Assembly: GCF_900091525.1 (NCBI RefSeq)
Contig: NZ_FMCU01000019.1
Location: forward strand, 1-64,000
DNA length: 64,000 nt
DNA from: Micromonospora matsumotoense
GTDB lineage: Bacteria; Actinomycetota; Actinomycetes; Mycobacteriales; Micromonosporaceae
Reading direction: 5' to 3'
Positions 18,106 through 26,460 of the stretch are shown here, in pieces (the first letter of the stretch is position 1; the number at the start of each line of letters is the position of its first letter). A program made the position numbers and the translations under genes. The notes under the pieces were generated by a model. That model was given only the letters and a program-made list of their open reading frames with translations. It had not been told where the DNA came from and searched no databases.

Positions 18106-18669
18106 ATGCGTACTAGGCATTCCCGCCGCTGGACCACCTGCCTGGTCATCGCCGTGGTGGCCGGCTCCGCCGCCGGCTGCGGAAACTCGCCGGAGACGAC
18201 CAGCGCGCCCGCCCCCCGGCCCGCCAGCGACACCCGCCAGCCCACCGAGGCGGAACGGACCGCCGAACGGGCCGCACTGGCGGCGTACGCCGGCTATCTG
18301 GACGCCTCCCGCGAGGCGAGCCGGGACAGCGACCCCCGCCACCCGAAACTGACCCGGTTCCTGGCCGACCCGCTGCTCACCCGGGTCCGGGTGGCCATCG
18401 ACGCCACCCGCCGACACGGCGCGGTACGCACCGGGACGCTCAAGTCCGCACCCACCGTCACCGCCGTCAGCCTGGACGGCGACCCGCCGACCGTGGAGAT
18501 CCAGGACTGCCTGGACGCCACCGGCTACCGGCTGGTCTATGCCAAGGACAAGCGGGTGGTGCCCGGTTCCGGCGGAAGCCGGCACCTGGCGACCGCCACC
18601 GCGACCCGCTACCCGGACGGCCGGTGGCTGATCAGCGCCGGCGCGGCACACGAGGACCAGCCATGTTGA
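18106..18669 (+). CDS. lipoprotein of the Tad locus
   Basis: A 187-residue predicted lipoprotein: a basic start, a hydrophobic stretch, then the lipobox GSAAGC. The mature part has a flexible Pro/Ala linker and a compact domain with two Cys (IQDCLDATG and the C-terminal QPC) resembling NTF2-like secreted proteins of actinobacteria, but I cannot name the family. It is the first gene of the rightward Tad operon and its stop lies 18 bases before the next likely start. Confidence 0.7.
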   Translation: MRTRHSRRWTTCLVIAVVAGSAAGCGNSPETTSAPAPRPASDTRQPTEAERTAERAALAAYAGYLDASREASRDSDPRHPKLTRFLADPLLTRVRVAIDATRRHGAVRTGTLKSAPTVTAVSLDGDPPTVEIQDCLDATGYRLVYAKDKRVVPGSGGSRHLATATATRYPDGRWLISAGAAHEDQPC

Positions 18670-18686
18670 CCCGGGAAGGAACACCC

Positions 18687-19676
18687 GTGCCGACCCACTC
18701 CGCCCCGCCCCACGCCGTCCCCGCCGCCCCGACCCCCACCGGCCCAACCGGCGGCCCGACCCACCGACAGGCCGCCGGCCTGCCCCGACGGGTGCTGGCC
18801 GGGGTGTTGCTGGCACTGCTGGTCGCCGTGGCCGCGCCGCCGGCCCAGGTGCAGGCCGCCGGCCCGGGGGTGGAGTGCCCACCGGGGCAGAACGACTGCA
18901 GCGTCTGGGACGACGACCCGGGCACCCCCGGCGACCCGGGTGGTGGCACCGGTCCGGGCAGCCCGAACAGCCCCGGCGCCACCCCGAAGTGCCAGTGGAA
19001 CGGCAAGCCGCTGCCCTGCTACAACCCGAACCTCGGCTGGTTCGACAACGCCAGTGGCTGCTACTACAAGGTCGCCGAACCCCAGCGCGAGGCCCCGGAC
19101 GGCCAGGTGTGGTACGTCCGGACCTGCAACGGCGGCGACCTGGGCGACCAGTCGATGGTGCTGCTCGACGACGAGCCGCCCGGGTTCGGCACCCCGCCCG
19201 ACCCGGAGGAACTGGCCCGCCGGGCGCTCGCCTCGATCAGCCTGCTGCCACCCCGGGCCTCGGTGGCCCCCCGGCGCAGCATGGGCCCCGGCCTGGTCGG
19301 CCTGCCGGTCTGGATGTGGGCCAGCACCGGCCGGAACTACTTCGGCCCGCTCCGCGCCTCCGCCAGCGACCGTGGCCTGACCGTGCGGATCACCGCCGAG
19401 GTCGAGCGGATCGTGTGGACCATGGGCAACGGCAAGAAGATCACCTGCACCGGCCCCGGCACGCCGTACAAGGCGACCGGTCCGAACGCCGGCAAGAAGT
19501 CGCCGACCTGCGGCTACGACACCGGTTACGCCAAGGCCGGCAACTACCGGGTCAGCGCCACCACCTTCTGGAACGTGCACTGGGAGGGCGGTGGTCAAAG
19601 CGGCGACATCCCGCAGACCCGCACCAGCGGCGTGGTCGAGATCCAGATCAAGGAACTCCAGGTGGTGACCCGATGA
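18687..19676 (+). CDS. secreted hypothetical protein of the Tad locus
   Basis: A secreted protein of about 330 residues. A signal peptide (VLAGVLLALLVAVAAPPAQVQA) is followed by a Gly/Pro-rich linker and a Cys/Trp/Tyr-rich domain (CQWNGKPLPCYNPNLGWF and others) also common beside actinobacterial tad genes. The rest has beta-rich features. The GTG at 18687 has AAGGA six bases upstream and is preferred over the ATG at 18663, which overlaps the upstream gene. Its stop overlaps the ATG of a mini-ORF in an ATGA junction. Possibly a surface-exposed accessory protein of the pilus. Confidence 0.7.
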   Translation: MPTHSAPPHAVPAAPTPTGPTGGPTHRQAAGLPRRVLAGVLLALLVAVAAPPAQVQAAGPGVECPPGQNDCSVWDDDPGTPGDPGGGTGPGSPNSPGATPKCQWNGKPLPCYNPNLGWFDNASGCYYKVAEPQREAPDGQVWYVRTCNGGDLGDQSMVLLDDEPPGFGTPPDPEELARRALASISLLPPRASVAPRRSMGPGLVGLPVWMWASTGRNYFGPLRASASDRGLTVRITAEVERIVWTMGNGKKITCTGPGTPYKATGPNAGKKSPTCGYDTGYAKAGNYRVSATTFWNVHWEGGGQSGDIPQTRTSGVVEIQIKELQVVTR

Positions 19677-19691
19677 AACCGCGCCGGACAA

Positions 19692-19795
19692 CGGTTCTGC
19701 GAGCCCCGCAGTCGCGAACGGAGATGTCCCAGTGAGCGCGAGGAGTGAGCCGGTTTTGCGAGCCCCGCAGTCACGAACGGAGATGTCCCAGTGAG
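19692..19795 (+). repeat. two 45-bp direct repeats encoding coupled mini-ORFs
   Basis: Copies at 19692-19736 and 19751-19795 differ at only two bases. Each encodes VLRAPQSRTEMSQ followed by TGA within a GTGA. The upstream gene's stop overlaps the start of the first mini-ORF (19673-19735), that one's stop overlaps the GTG of the second (19732-19794), and the second's stop overlaps the GTG of the CpaB-like gene (19791). This is a relay of three stop-start overlaps. Confidence 0.8.
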
Positions 19796-20441
19796 TCTGG
19801 CCACCCGCAACGGCGGCCCGGTGGATGCGCCGGTCGCCCCGCCCAAGGTGGTCCGGCAGCGCCGTACCCGACCCGGCCTGCTCGGGCTCGCCGTGCTGCT
19901 GATCGCGTTGGGCGGCCTCGGCGCGGCCTTCGCGGTCACCTCGGTCCGGGCCACCGGCAGCTACCTGGCCATCGCCCGCCCGGTCGAGGTGGGTCGCGTC
20001 CTGACCGCCGACGACCTGGTCAGCGTGCAGGTCTCCGGGGGTGCCGGGCTGTCCCCGGTGCCGGCGAAGAAGCGCGACGAGGTGGTCGGCAAGCGGGCCG
20101 CCGTGTCGCTGGTCCCCGGTTCGCTGCTCACCATGGCCCAGCTCACCGACGCCCCGCTGCTCAGCCAGGGGCAGCAGCAGATCGCGCTGGGCCTGGAGCC
20201 GAGCAAGGTGCCGGCCCGCAAGCTGCACCCCGGTGACAAGGTGCTGCTGGTCAGCACCCCGGACGAGGACGCCGACAACCAGCCCACGGCCACCCGGTTC
20301 ACCGCCACGGTGATCGACGCGGTCGCCCCCGAGAACGACGACGTGGTGGTCTACCTGGCGCTCGCCGTCCGGGACGTCCCGGCGGTGGTGGTGCTGGCCG
20401 CGCAGGACCGGATCGCCCTCGTGCTGACCGAGGCGGCCTGA
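19791..20441 (+). CDS. SAF-domain, CpaB-like pilus assembly protein
   Basis: A 216-residue protein with a basic cytosolic start, one membrane segment (LLGLAVLLIALGGLGAAFAV) and an SAF domain (YLAIARPVEVGRVLTADDLV, then VGKRAAVSLVPGSLLT), the architecture of CpaB/RcpC-type Tad proteins in Gram-positives. It probably sits at the outer face of the membrane and helps pilus assembly. The GTG start lies inside the second 45-bp repeat. The next gene begins two bases after its stop. Confidence 0.78.
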   Translation: MSLATRNGGPVDAPVAPPKVVRQRRTRPGLLGLAVLLIALGGLGAAFAVTSVRATGSYLAIARPVEVGRVLTADDLVSVQVSGGAGLSPVPAKKRDEVVGKRAAVSLVPGSLLTMAQLTDAPLLSQGQQQIALGLEPSKVPARKLHPGDKVLLVSTPDEDADNQPTATRFTATVIDAVAPENDDVVVYLALAVRDVPAVVVLAAQDRIALVLTEAA

Positions 20442-20443
20442 CC

Positions 20444-21247
20444 ATGGCCATCATCGCGCTGGTCTCGGCGAAGGGCTCACCCGGCGTCACCACCACGGCG
20501 CTGGCCTGCACCCTGAGCTGGCACCGGCGGTTGGTGCTCGCCGAGTGCGACCCGGCCGGCGGTTCGGTGCTCGCCGGCTACCTGGGCGGCGCGCTCGACG
20601 GGCCGCGCGGCATCGGTGAGCTGGCCGTGGGTGAGCTGCGCGACGGCAGCCTGGAGTCGACGTTCTGGTCCCAACTGGTCGACCTGGACGCGCCGAGGCG
20701 GGAGCGGCTGCTGCTGCCCGGTGTGGTGGACCCGGCGCAGGCCGGCAGCGTCACCCCGCTGTGGCAGCGGTTCGCCGACTTCTTCCGCACCCTGGAGAGG
20801 GGCCGCCCCGGCTACGACGTGATCGTCGACTGTGGCCGGCTCCAGGTCTTCGGGCCGCCCTGGCCGCTGCTGCGCGCCGCCGACGTGGTGTTGCTGGTGA
20901 CCCGGGCGCAACTGCCCGGCCTCTCCGGCACCCGGTCGATGATCCGGGCGATCGAACGGGACTTCACCGACCACCGGGTCCCGCCGGGCACGCTGCGGCT
21001 GCTGGTGGTCGGCGACGGGCACGGTAACGCCGAGATCGGCAAGGCGTTGGGAGTGCCGGTGATCGCCCGGTTGCCGGAGGACGCGCGTACCGCGCAGGCG
21101 CTCAGCTTCGGCGGCACGGTCCGCGCCGGACGGCCGCTGCTGCGCGCGGCGGCCGCGTTGGAGGCCCCGGTCCGGGAGTTGCTGGAGCAACGGCGGGCCC
21201 GGTTGGCCTGGCCGACCCCGGCGCAGGGGGTGCCGGATGCGGTTTGA
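20444..21247 (+). CDS. CpaE/TadZ-like ParA-type ATPase with degenerate Walker A
   Basis: A 267-residue MinD/ParA-like protein. The N-terminal motif reads SAKGSPGVTTTALA, where the classic GGxGKTT Lys is replaced (GVT), so nucleotide binding may be altered. The next conserved piece, VLAECDPAGGS, matches the Walker A' Asp region, and YDVIVDCGRLQ matches Walker B. In the Tad system TadZ/CpaE localises the machinery. The end overlaps the CpaF start by 11 bases, so translation is coupled. Confidence 0.78.
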   Translation: MAIIALVSAKGSPGVTTTALACTLSWHRRLVLAECDPAGGSVLAGYLGGALDGPRGIGELAVGELRDGSLESTFWSQLVDLDAPRRERLLLPGVVDPAQAGSVTPLWQRFADFFRTLERGRPGYDVIVDCGRLQVFGPPWPLLRAADVVLLVTRAQLPGLSGTRSMIRAIERDFTDHRVPPGTLRLLVVGDGHGNAEIGKALGVPVIARLPEDARTAQALSFGGTVRAGRPLLRAAAALEAPVRELLEQRRARLAWPTPAQGVPDAV

Positions 21248-22778
21248 GCCGGTCTCCCACGACCCGCGCACCCCGCCGCCGGGGGCCACCTCCACCATGC
21301 CGCCGCTGCCACCGGCGAACGGCCGGCACCACACCCCCGCGCCGTCGCCGGCACCCGCCCCGCCCGCGCCCACCCCGCCGCCCCGGCCGCGGGTGGACTT
21401 CGCGGTGGTCCGGGAGCTGCGCCGGGAGCTGAGCGAACGGCTCACCCAGTGGCAGCGCGGCCGGGAGTTCGACGCCGACGCCGAGGAGGTCGAGCGGGCC
21501 CGGCTCGCCGTCGCGGTGGTCTCCGGCTACGCCGACGCGGTACGCCGGGCCGGCACCCCGCTCAGCGCCGACGAGGAACGGACCCTGCTCGACCAGGTGA
21601 CCGCCGAGCTGGTCGGGCTGGGCCGGCTCCAGACCCTGCTGGTCGACGACACCATCGAGGAGGTGCACATCCTCGGCTGTGACCAGGTGCGCATCACCCG
21701 GCACGGCGGTGGCGTCGACTGGGGCGAGCCGATCGCCGACAGCGACGACGAACTGGTGGAGATCCTCCAGGCGGCGGCCCGCCGGGCCGGGGCCACCGAA
21801 CGGTCGTTGTCCACCTCCAAGCCGACGCTGGACCTGCAACTGCCCGACGGCAGCCGGTTGGCGGCGGTGTTCCTGGTCAGCCACCGGCCGTACGCGGTGA
21901 TCCGCAAACACAACACGTTGGACGTCAGCCTCGACGACCTGGCCGGCAGCCGCCCCGACCTGGACGAGATGATCGATCCGCTGCTGCGCGACTTCCTCCG
22001 GGCGTCCATGCGGGCCGGGTTGAACATCATGGTCGCCGGGCTGGCCGGGGCCGGCAAGACCACTGTCATCCGGGCGCTGATGGACGAGATCCCGCCCGAC
22101 GAGCCGTACGTGCTGCTGGAGGAGAGCCGGGAGTTGCTGCCGGCCCGGCGCGGGGACAAGCACCGGGCGGTGATGAGCTTCGAGTCCCGGGAGGGGCACG
22201 GCGAGCGTGGCCTGGACGGTCGACCGGCCGGTGAGGTGAGCATCGCCGACCTGATCCCGGTGTCGCTGCGGATGGGCGTGCTGCGGATCATCGTGGGCGA
22301 GGTCCGGTCCCGGGAGATCGTGCCGATGCTCCAGGCGATGACCACCAGCCGGGGATCGATGTGCACCATCCACGCCCGTACCCCGGCCGGGGTGAGCGAG
22401 CGGATCATCGAGCTGGCGCTGGCGTACGGCCGGGAGATGACCGTCGACCAGGCCCGCCGGATGGCCGGCAACGCCCTCGACCTGATCGTCTACGTCACCG
22501 TCGAGGACGAGACCGCGATCGGCGGACGCAAGCACCGGTTCGTCTCCCACGTGGAGGAGGTGATCGGTGTCGGCGACGCCAACCGGATCACCACCACCAC
22601 CGTCTTCGGGCCCGGCCCGGACGGTCGGGCCATCCCCCGCCACCTGCCCGAACGGGTCCGGGGGCAACTGCTACGGGTCGGCTACGACGCCCGGCTGCTG
22701 TCCCGTTTCATCGAGGCCGGGGCGGGCGCCTGGCGTCGTCCCCGGCACAGCCGCCTCGCCCCGGTGGTGCGCCGATGA
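21237..22778 (+). CDS. cpaF: CpaF/TadA secretion ATPase
   Basis: A 513-residue type II/IV secretion ATPase of the TadA/CpaF class, the motor of pilin assembly. The N-terminal 40 residues are Pro-rich. Walker A is GLAGAGKTTV near residue 267, the Asp box DEIPPDEPYVLLEESREL follows, Walker B is LRIIVGEVRSRE, and the His box is MCTIHARTP. Length is normal. The ATG at 21237 overlaps the previous gene. The last codons overlap the start of TadB (ATGA). Confidence 0.93.
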   Translation: MRFEPVSHDPRTPPPGATSTMPPLPPANGRHHTPAPSPAPAPPAPTPPPRPRVDFAVVRELRRELSERLTQWQRGREFDADAEEVERARLAVAVVSGYADAVRRAGTPLSADEERTLLDQVTAELVGLGRLQTLLVDDTIEEVHILGCDQVRITRHGGGVDWGEPIADSDDELVEILQAAARRAGATERSLSTSKPTLDLQLPDGSRLAAVFLVSHRPYAVIRKHNTLDVSLDDLAGSRPDLDEMIDPLLRDFLRASMRAGLNIMVAGLAGAGKTTVIRALMDEIPPDEPYVLLEESRELLPARRGDKHRAVMSFESREGHGERGLDGRPAGEVSIADLIPVSLRMGVLRIIVGEVRSREIVPMLQAMTTSRGSMCTIHARTPAGVSERIIELALAYGREMTVDQARRMAGNALDLIVYVTVEDETAIGGRKHRFVSHVEEVIGVGDANRITTTTVFGPGPDGRAIPRHLPERVRGQLLRVGYDARLLSRFIEAGAGAWRRPRHSRLAPVVRR

Positions 22779-23674
22779 GCACCATCGAACTGCTCGCGGT
22801 GGTCTCCGGGGCGGCCTGTGTCGGTGGGATGGTGCTGGTCGTGGTGGCGTTGTTCGGCACCACCAAGCCGACCCGACCGACCCGCACCTCGACCACCGGG
22901 CTGCGCCGGCTCTGGCTCGGCTCCGGCACCAACCGGCGGGACCAGCGGGCCCACCAGATGACCCTGGGTGCGGCGGCGGTGGCGGGGGCGCTGGCCTTCC
23001 TGCTGACCGGGCTGCCGGTGGTGGGGCTGATCGTGGCGGTGGCGGTGCCGGGGGTGCCCTGGCTGTTCGCGGTGGGCCGGGCCGAGGAGCGGGCCATCAC
23101 CCGGATCGAGGCGGTCGGCGAGTGGACCCGCCGACTCAAGGACGTCTCCAACACCGGGCAGGGCCTCCAGCAGGCGATCGTCGTCACCATCGCCACCGTC
23201 CCGGACCAGATCCAGGAGGAGGTACGGCTGCTCGCCGCCCGCCTCCAGGCCGGCTGGACGGCCCGGTCCGCCCTGCTGGCGTTCGCCGACGAGATCGGCG
23301 ACCCGGTCTGCGACCAGGTGGTCGCCGCGTTGATCCTGCACCTGACCGACCGGGGGGAGCGCCTCGGCGACGTGCTCGGCTCGATCGCCTCGGCCGCCTC
23401 CGCCGAGGTGGCTACCCGGCGTGAGGTGGAGGCCAAACGCACCCAGCCCCGGTTCGCGGTCCGCTTCCTCACCGGGATGACCCTGGCCGTGCTGGCGTAC
23501 GGGTTGGTCAACACCGAGTACGTCCGGCCGTACGGGACGTTCTTCGGTCAGGTGCTGATGGCGACGCTCGCGACGGCGTTCATCGCCCTGCTGGTGTGGG
23601 TACGCGCGATGAGCCAGCCCCCGCCGCCGCCCCGGTTCCTGCCCAGGCCCGACCCGGCGGAGCTGGTCGCATGA
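22775..23674 (+). CDS. tadB: TadB-like inner membrane platform protein
   Basis: A 299-residue type II secretion F-domain protein: an N-terminal hydrophobic segment, a central pair of membrane segments, then a cytosolic helical domain (VGEWTRRLKDVSNTGQGLQ and ALILHLTDRGERLGDVL) and C-terminal membrane helices. With TadC it forms the membrane platform that CpaF acts on. The start ATG overlaps the cpaF stop and the end overlaps the tadC start (ATGA). Confidence 0.88.
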   Translation: MSTIELLAVVSGAACVGGMVLVVVALFGTTKPTRPTRTSTTGLRRLWLGSGTNRRDQRAHQMTLGAAAVAGALAFLLTGLPVVGLIVAVAVPGVPWLFAVGRAEERAITRIEAVGEWTRRLKDVSNTGQGLQQAIVVTIATVPDQIQEEVRLLAARLQAGWTARSALLAFADEIGDPVCDQVVAALILHLTDRGERLGDVLGSIASAASAEVATRREVEAKRTQPRFAVRFLTGMTLAVLAYGLVNTEYVRPYGTFFGQVLMATLATAFIALLVWVRAMSQPPPPPRFLPRPDPAELVA

Positions 23675-24534
23675 CGCTCAACTGGCAGCTCACCATCGCG
23701 GTGCTCGGCGGGGCCGCCATCGGGCTCGGCCTGTTCCTGCTGGTCCGGGAGGCGTTGCCGGCCTCCCCGGCGCTCGGCCCCGCGCTGCGCCGGCTGCACC
23801 AACCGCCGGGCACCGCCGTCGTCGCCGGGCGGGGGCCGGACTGGTTGGGTGGCTTCTCCCGCTGGCTGCGCCCGCCGCACCGTCAGCTCGCCCTGCTCGA
23901 CCAGACCCCCGAGCAGTACGCCATGTCGATCCTGCTCTCCGCCCTGGTCGGGCTGGCCACCCCGACGGTGGCGGGGGCGCTGCTCTTCCTGGCCGGGGTG
24001 AGCATGCCGGTGGTCGTACCGGTGCTGGGCAGTCTGGGGTTGGCGCTGGTCTGCGCGCTGCTCGCGCACCGCACGGTGCTGGCCAAGGCGGACACCGCCC
24101 GGGATGAGTTCCGCGCGGCGGTCTGCACCTACCTGGATCTGGTGGCGTTGCAACTGTCGGCGGCGCACGGCCCGGTGCAGTCGCTGGAACGCGCGGCGGC
24201 CGTCTGCGACGGCTGGGTCTTCGCCCGCATCCGGGAGTCGCTGCGGATCGCCCAGATGCAGATGCACTCGCCCTGGGACGAGTTGCAGGAACTGGCCGAG
24301 AAGATCGGCATCCCGGAGCTGGGTGACGTCGGAGCGATCATGCGGTCCTCCGGCAGCGAGGGCGCCCAGGTGCACGAGACGCTGCGCAGCCGCGCCGAGT
24401 CGCTCCGGGACCAGATCCGCACCGACAACCTGGCCCGCGCCGAGGGCGTCACCAGCCGGCTGGACATTCCCGGCTCGCTGCTGGTCTTCGTGCTGCTGGC
24501 GTTCGTCCTCTATCCGTTCATCGCCCGCCTCTGA
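23671..24534 (+). CDS. tadC: TadC-like inner membrane platform protein
   Basis: A 287-residue partner of TadB with the same F-domain plan: membrane segments at the N-terminus and around residues 85-135, a cytosolic domain (YLDLVALQLSAAHGPVQSLE and MRSSGSEGAQVHETLRSRAE) and one C-terminal membrane helix (LLVFVLLAFVLYPFI). The ATG start overlaps the tadB stop. A 29-base gap with AGAAGGAG precedes the pilin-like gene. Confidence 0.87.
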   Translation: MTLNWQLTIAVLGGAAIGLGLFLLVREALPASPALGPALRRLHQPPGTAVVAGRGPDWLGGFSRWLRPPHRQLALLDQTPEQYAMSILLSALVGLATPTVAGALLFLAGVSMPVVVPVLGSLGLALVCALLAHRTVLAKADTARDEFRAAVCTYLDLVALQLSAAHGPVQSLERAAAVCDGWVFARIRESLRIAQMQMHSPWDELQELAEKIGIPELGDVGAIMRSSGSEGAQVHETLRSRAESLRDQIRTDNLARAEGVTSRLDIPGSLLVFVLLAFVLYPFIARL

Positions 24535-24563
24535 GCAACCCACCCCGAGAAGGAGCCCTCCCC

Positions 24564-24755
24564 ATGCACCTCGTCACCTTCCTCTACGTCGCCACAGTGG
24601 CTCGGCTGGCCGAGCTACGCCGGGAGGCGGATCGGGGCGACAGCCCGGTCCCGACCGCCGTGATCATCGCCGGCCTGGTCACCGCCGGCATCGCGGTCAC
24701 CGGCATTGTGTTGACCAAGGCCAAGGGCTGGATGGACGGCATCCCGGACAAGTGA
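24564..24755 (+). CDS. small single-helix protein, candidate Flp-type pilin
   Basis: A 63-residue protein with an amphipathic start, then one hydrophobic helix (VPTAVIIAGLVTAGIAVTGIVL) and a short basic tail. The position directly after tadC and the size suit a Flp pilin. The usual G-xxxx-E-Y processing motif is not present; the nearest candidate site is ADRG-DSPVP. It has its own strong ribosome-binding site (AAGGAG). It could instead be a small accessory membrane protein. Confidence 0.65.
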   Translation: MHLVTFLYVATVARLAELRREADRGDSPVPTAVIIAGLVTAGIAVTGIVLTKAKGWMDGIPDK

Positions 24756-25273
24756 TCCGCCTTCCCCTGACCTGCGCACGCCGGGACCGGGCGGCCACCA
24801 CCGCCCAGTCCCGGTGCGAGCCCCTGCGCGCGCCCGAGGCCGGGCGTCGCGGCCCCACCGGGGTCCGAACCGCCGTCCGGGCCGCCCGTCGCAGGCTCAC
24901 CGCCGGGGGTACGGACCGGGGGGCCAACCCCGTGGAGCTGGCCGTGGTGATGCCGGCGGTGCTGGTGCTGCTCTTCGGCTCCATCCAGATCGCCGCCTGG
25001 TTCGTGGCCCGGTCGACGGCGATGCACGCCGCCCAGAGCGGGGTGAACGCGCAGCGGGTCCTCGACGCTCCGGCGGGGGCGGGTGAGGCCCGCGCCAGGC
25101 GTTTCCTCGGTGCCGCCGGGGACTGGCTGGTCGGGGCGAGGACCACCTGCGCCACCACCGCCACCGAGGTGACCTGCACGGTCACCGGCAAGTCCCTGAG
25201 CGTCATCCCGGCCGTCCGGTTCGACGTCCGGCAGACCGCCCACGGCACCGTCGAACGGTGGACCAACCCGTGA
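24752..25273 (+). CDS. TadE-like pseudopilin
   Basis: A 173-residue protein with a basic N-terminal arm of about 60 residues, then the TadE signature (DRGANPVELAVVMPAVLVLL) and a periplasm-facing domain with a Cys pair. The GTG start overlaps the stop of the pilin-like gene. TadE proteins are minor pilins processed by the prepilin peptidase; the Glu in PVELAV corresponds to Glu+5. The stop overlaps the start of the next TadE-like gene. Confidence 0.82.
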   Translation: MIRLPLTCARRDRAATTAQSRCEPLRAPEAGRRGPTGVRTAVRAARRRLTAGGTDRGANPVELAVVMPAVLVLLFGSIQIAAWFVARSTAMHAAQSGVNAQRVLDAPAGAGEARARRFLGAAGDWLVGARTTCATTATEVTCTVTGKSLSVIPAVRFDVRQTAHGTVERWTNP

Positions 25274-25899
25274 CCGCCCACCCGCCCCGGCGCACCGGGC
25301 GCGACGTGCTGACCCGGCTCGCCCGAGGACGTGCCCGGGGCGACCGGGCCGTCGTCCACCCCCCGCGATCCGGCAGCCCCGACGGGGTGGTCGGGCAGGC
25401 CGCCGGGCGTCACCCGGGCGACATGTCGGTGGACCGGGCGGCGGGGCGTACCCGGGGATCGGTGTCGGTGGAGGTGGCGGTGCTGGCCCCCGCGTTCCTC
25501 GCGTTGCTGATGCTGGCCGGGGTGGCCGGCCGGGTCGCCGTGGCCGACGAGGCGGTGGAGGCGGCGGCGCACGACGCCGCGCGGGCCGCCTCGATCGCCC
25601 GCGATGCCGGCACGGCGGAGAGCGCCGCCCGGACGGCCGCCCGCCGGCAGCTCGACTGGCGCGGCCTCAACTGCACGAGCGCACCCCAGGTCACGGTCTG
25701 GGGGTCGACCAGCAACTCCGACCACACGTCGTTGAGCACGGCGTTCCGGCGGCCGCTCGGCGAGCCGGTGAGCATCTGGGTCCGGGTGCGCTGCACGGTC
25801 TCCTTCGCCGGCATGCGCTTCCCCGGGCTGCCGATGGGCGACAAACGGGTCGAGGCCACCTTCGGCTCCCCGCTGGACCGTTACCGGAGCCGGCGGTGA
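25270..25899 (+). CDS. second TadE-like protein
   Basis: A 209-residue protein of the same plan: an Arg/Pro-rich arm of about 60 residues, then GSVSVEVAVLAPAFLALLML as the pilin-like helix (Glu at the expected place), and a small domain with two Cys. The GTG start at 25270 overlaps the previous stop (GTGA). Two TadE proteins in series are common in actinobacterial tad loci. Confidence 0.82.
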   Translation: MTAHPPRRTGRDVLTRLARGRARGDRAVVHPPRSGSPDGVVGQAAGRHPGDMSVDRAAGRTRGSVSVEVAVLAPAFLALLMLAGVAGRVAVADEAVEAAAHDAARAASIARDAGTAESAARTAARRQLDWRGLNCTSAPQVTVWGSTSNSDHTSLSTAFRRPLGEPVSIWVRVRCTVSFAGMRFPGLPMGDKRVEATFGSPLDRYRSRR

Positions 25900-26327
25900 C
25901 CGCGCGTCCGACCGGCGACGAGGGCCGGATCAGCCTCTTCCTCGCCGTCACCATGATCGGCGTCCTGGCGATCATCGGCGTCGCCTACGACGGCGCGGGT
26001 CAACTGCGTACCCTGCAACGCGCCGACGACCTGGCCGCCGAGGCGGCCCGCAGCGGCGGGCAGGTGATCGACCGGGCCGCCGCGATCGAGGGGCGACCCA
26101 AGGTGATCGACGAGCCGGGCGCCCGCGCGGCCGTCACCCAATACCTGCGGGGCAACTCCGACGTGACCGGCCAGCAGGTCAGTTTCCCGGTGGTCGCCGG
26201 AGAGAAACAGAAACGGGTACGGGTCACCGTCGTCTACCGCCGGCACATGCTCGGCCTGATCGGCATGGACCGCACCGTCACCGTCTCCGGCGAGGCGACC
26301 GCACGCTCCCTCACCGACCGCCCATGA
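25896..26327 (+). CDS. TadG-like (Flp pilus-assembly) membrane protein
   Basis: A 143-residue protein starting at the GTG overlapping the previous stop. After DEGRISLFLAVTMIGVLAIIGVAYDGAG, the typical TadG-like membrane helix, comes a helical stretch rich in Ala/Arg (LQRADDLAAEAARSGGQ). It lacks the large von Willebrand domain of full-length TadG. The last residues are cytosol-like and basic. Confidence 0.75.
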   Translation: MTARPTGDEGRISLFLAVTMIGVLAIIGVAYDGAGQLRTLQRADDLAAEAARSGGQVIDRAAAIEGRPKVIDEPGARAAVTQYLRGNSDVTGQQVSFPVVAGEKQKRVRVTVVYRRHMLGLIGMDRTVTVSGEATARSLTDRP

Positions 26328-26364
26328 GCCCGCTGACCTGGCGGATTCCGTCTGTTGCGCACCC

Positions 26365-26448
26365 AGACCGTCGGCCCGCTCACCCGGTACCCCCACACCG
26401 AGACCGTAGGCCCACTCATCCGGTGTCCCCGCACCGGCAGACCGTAGG
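26365..26448. repeat. 36-bp tandem repeat, two copies plus a partial third
   Basis: Units at 26365-26400 and 26401-26436 both start AGACCGT and end CACCG or GCACCG, with about 80 percent identity. A third partial AGACCGTAGG (26439-26448) runs into the ribosome-binding site GGAAGGAGG of the LysM gene. It fills the only real gap in the otherwise overlapping tad operon. Confidence 0.7.
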
Positions 26449-26460
26449 AAGGAGGGCAGC

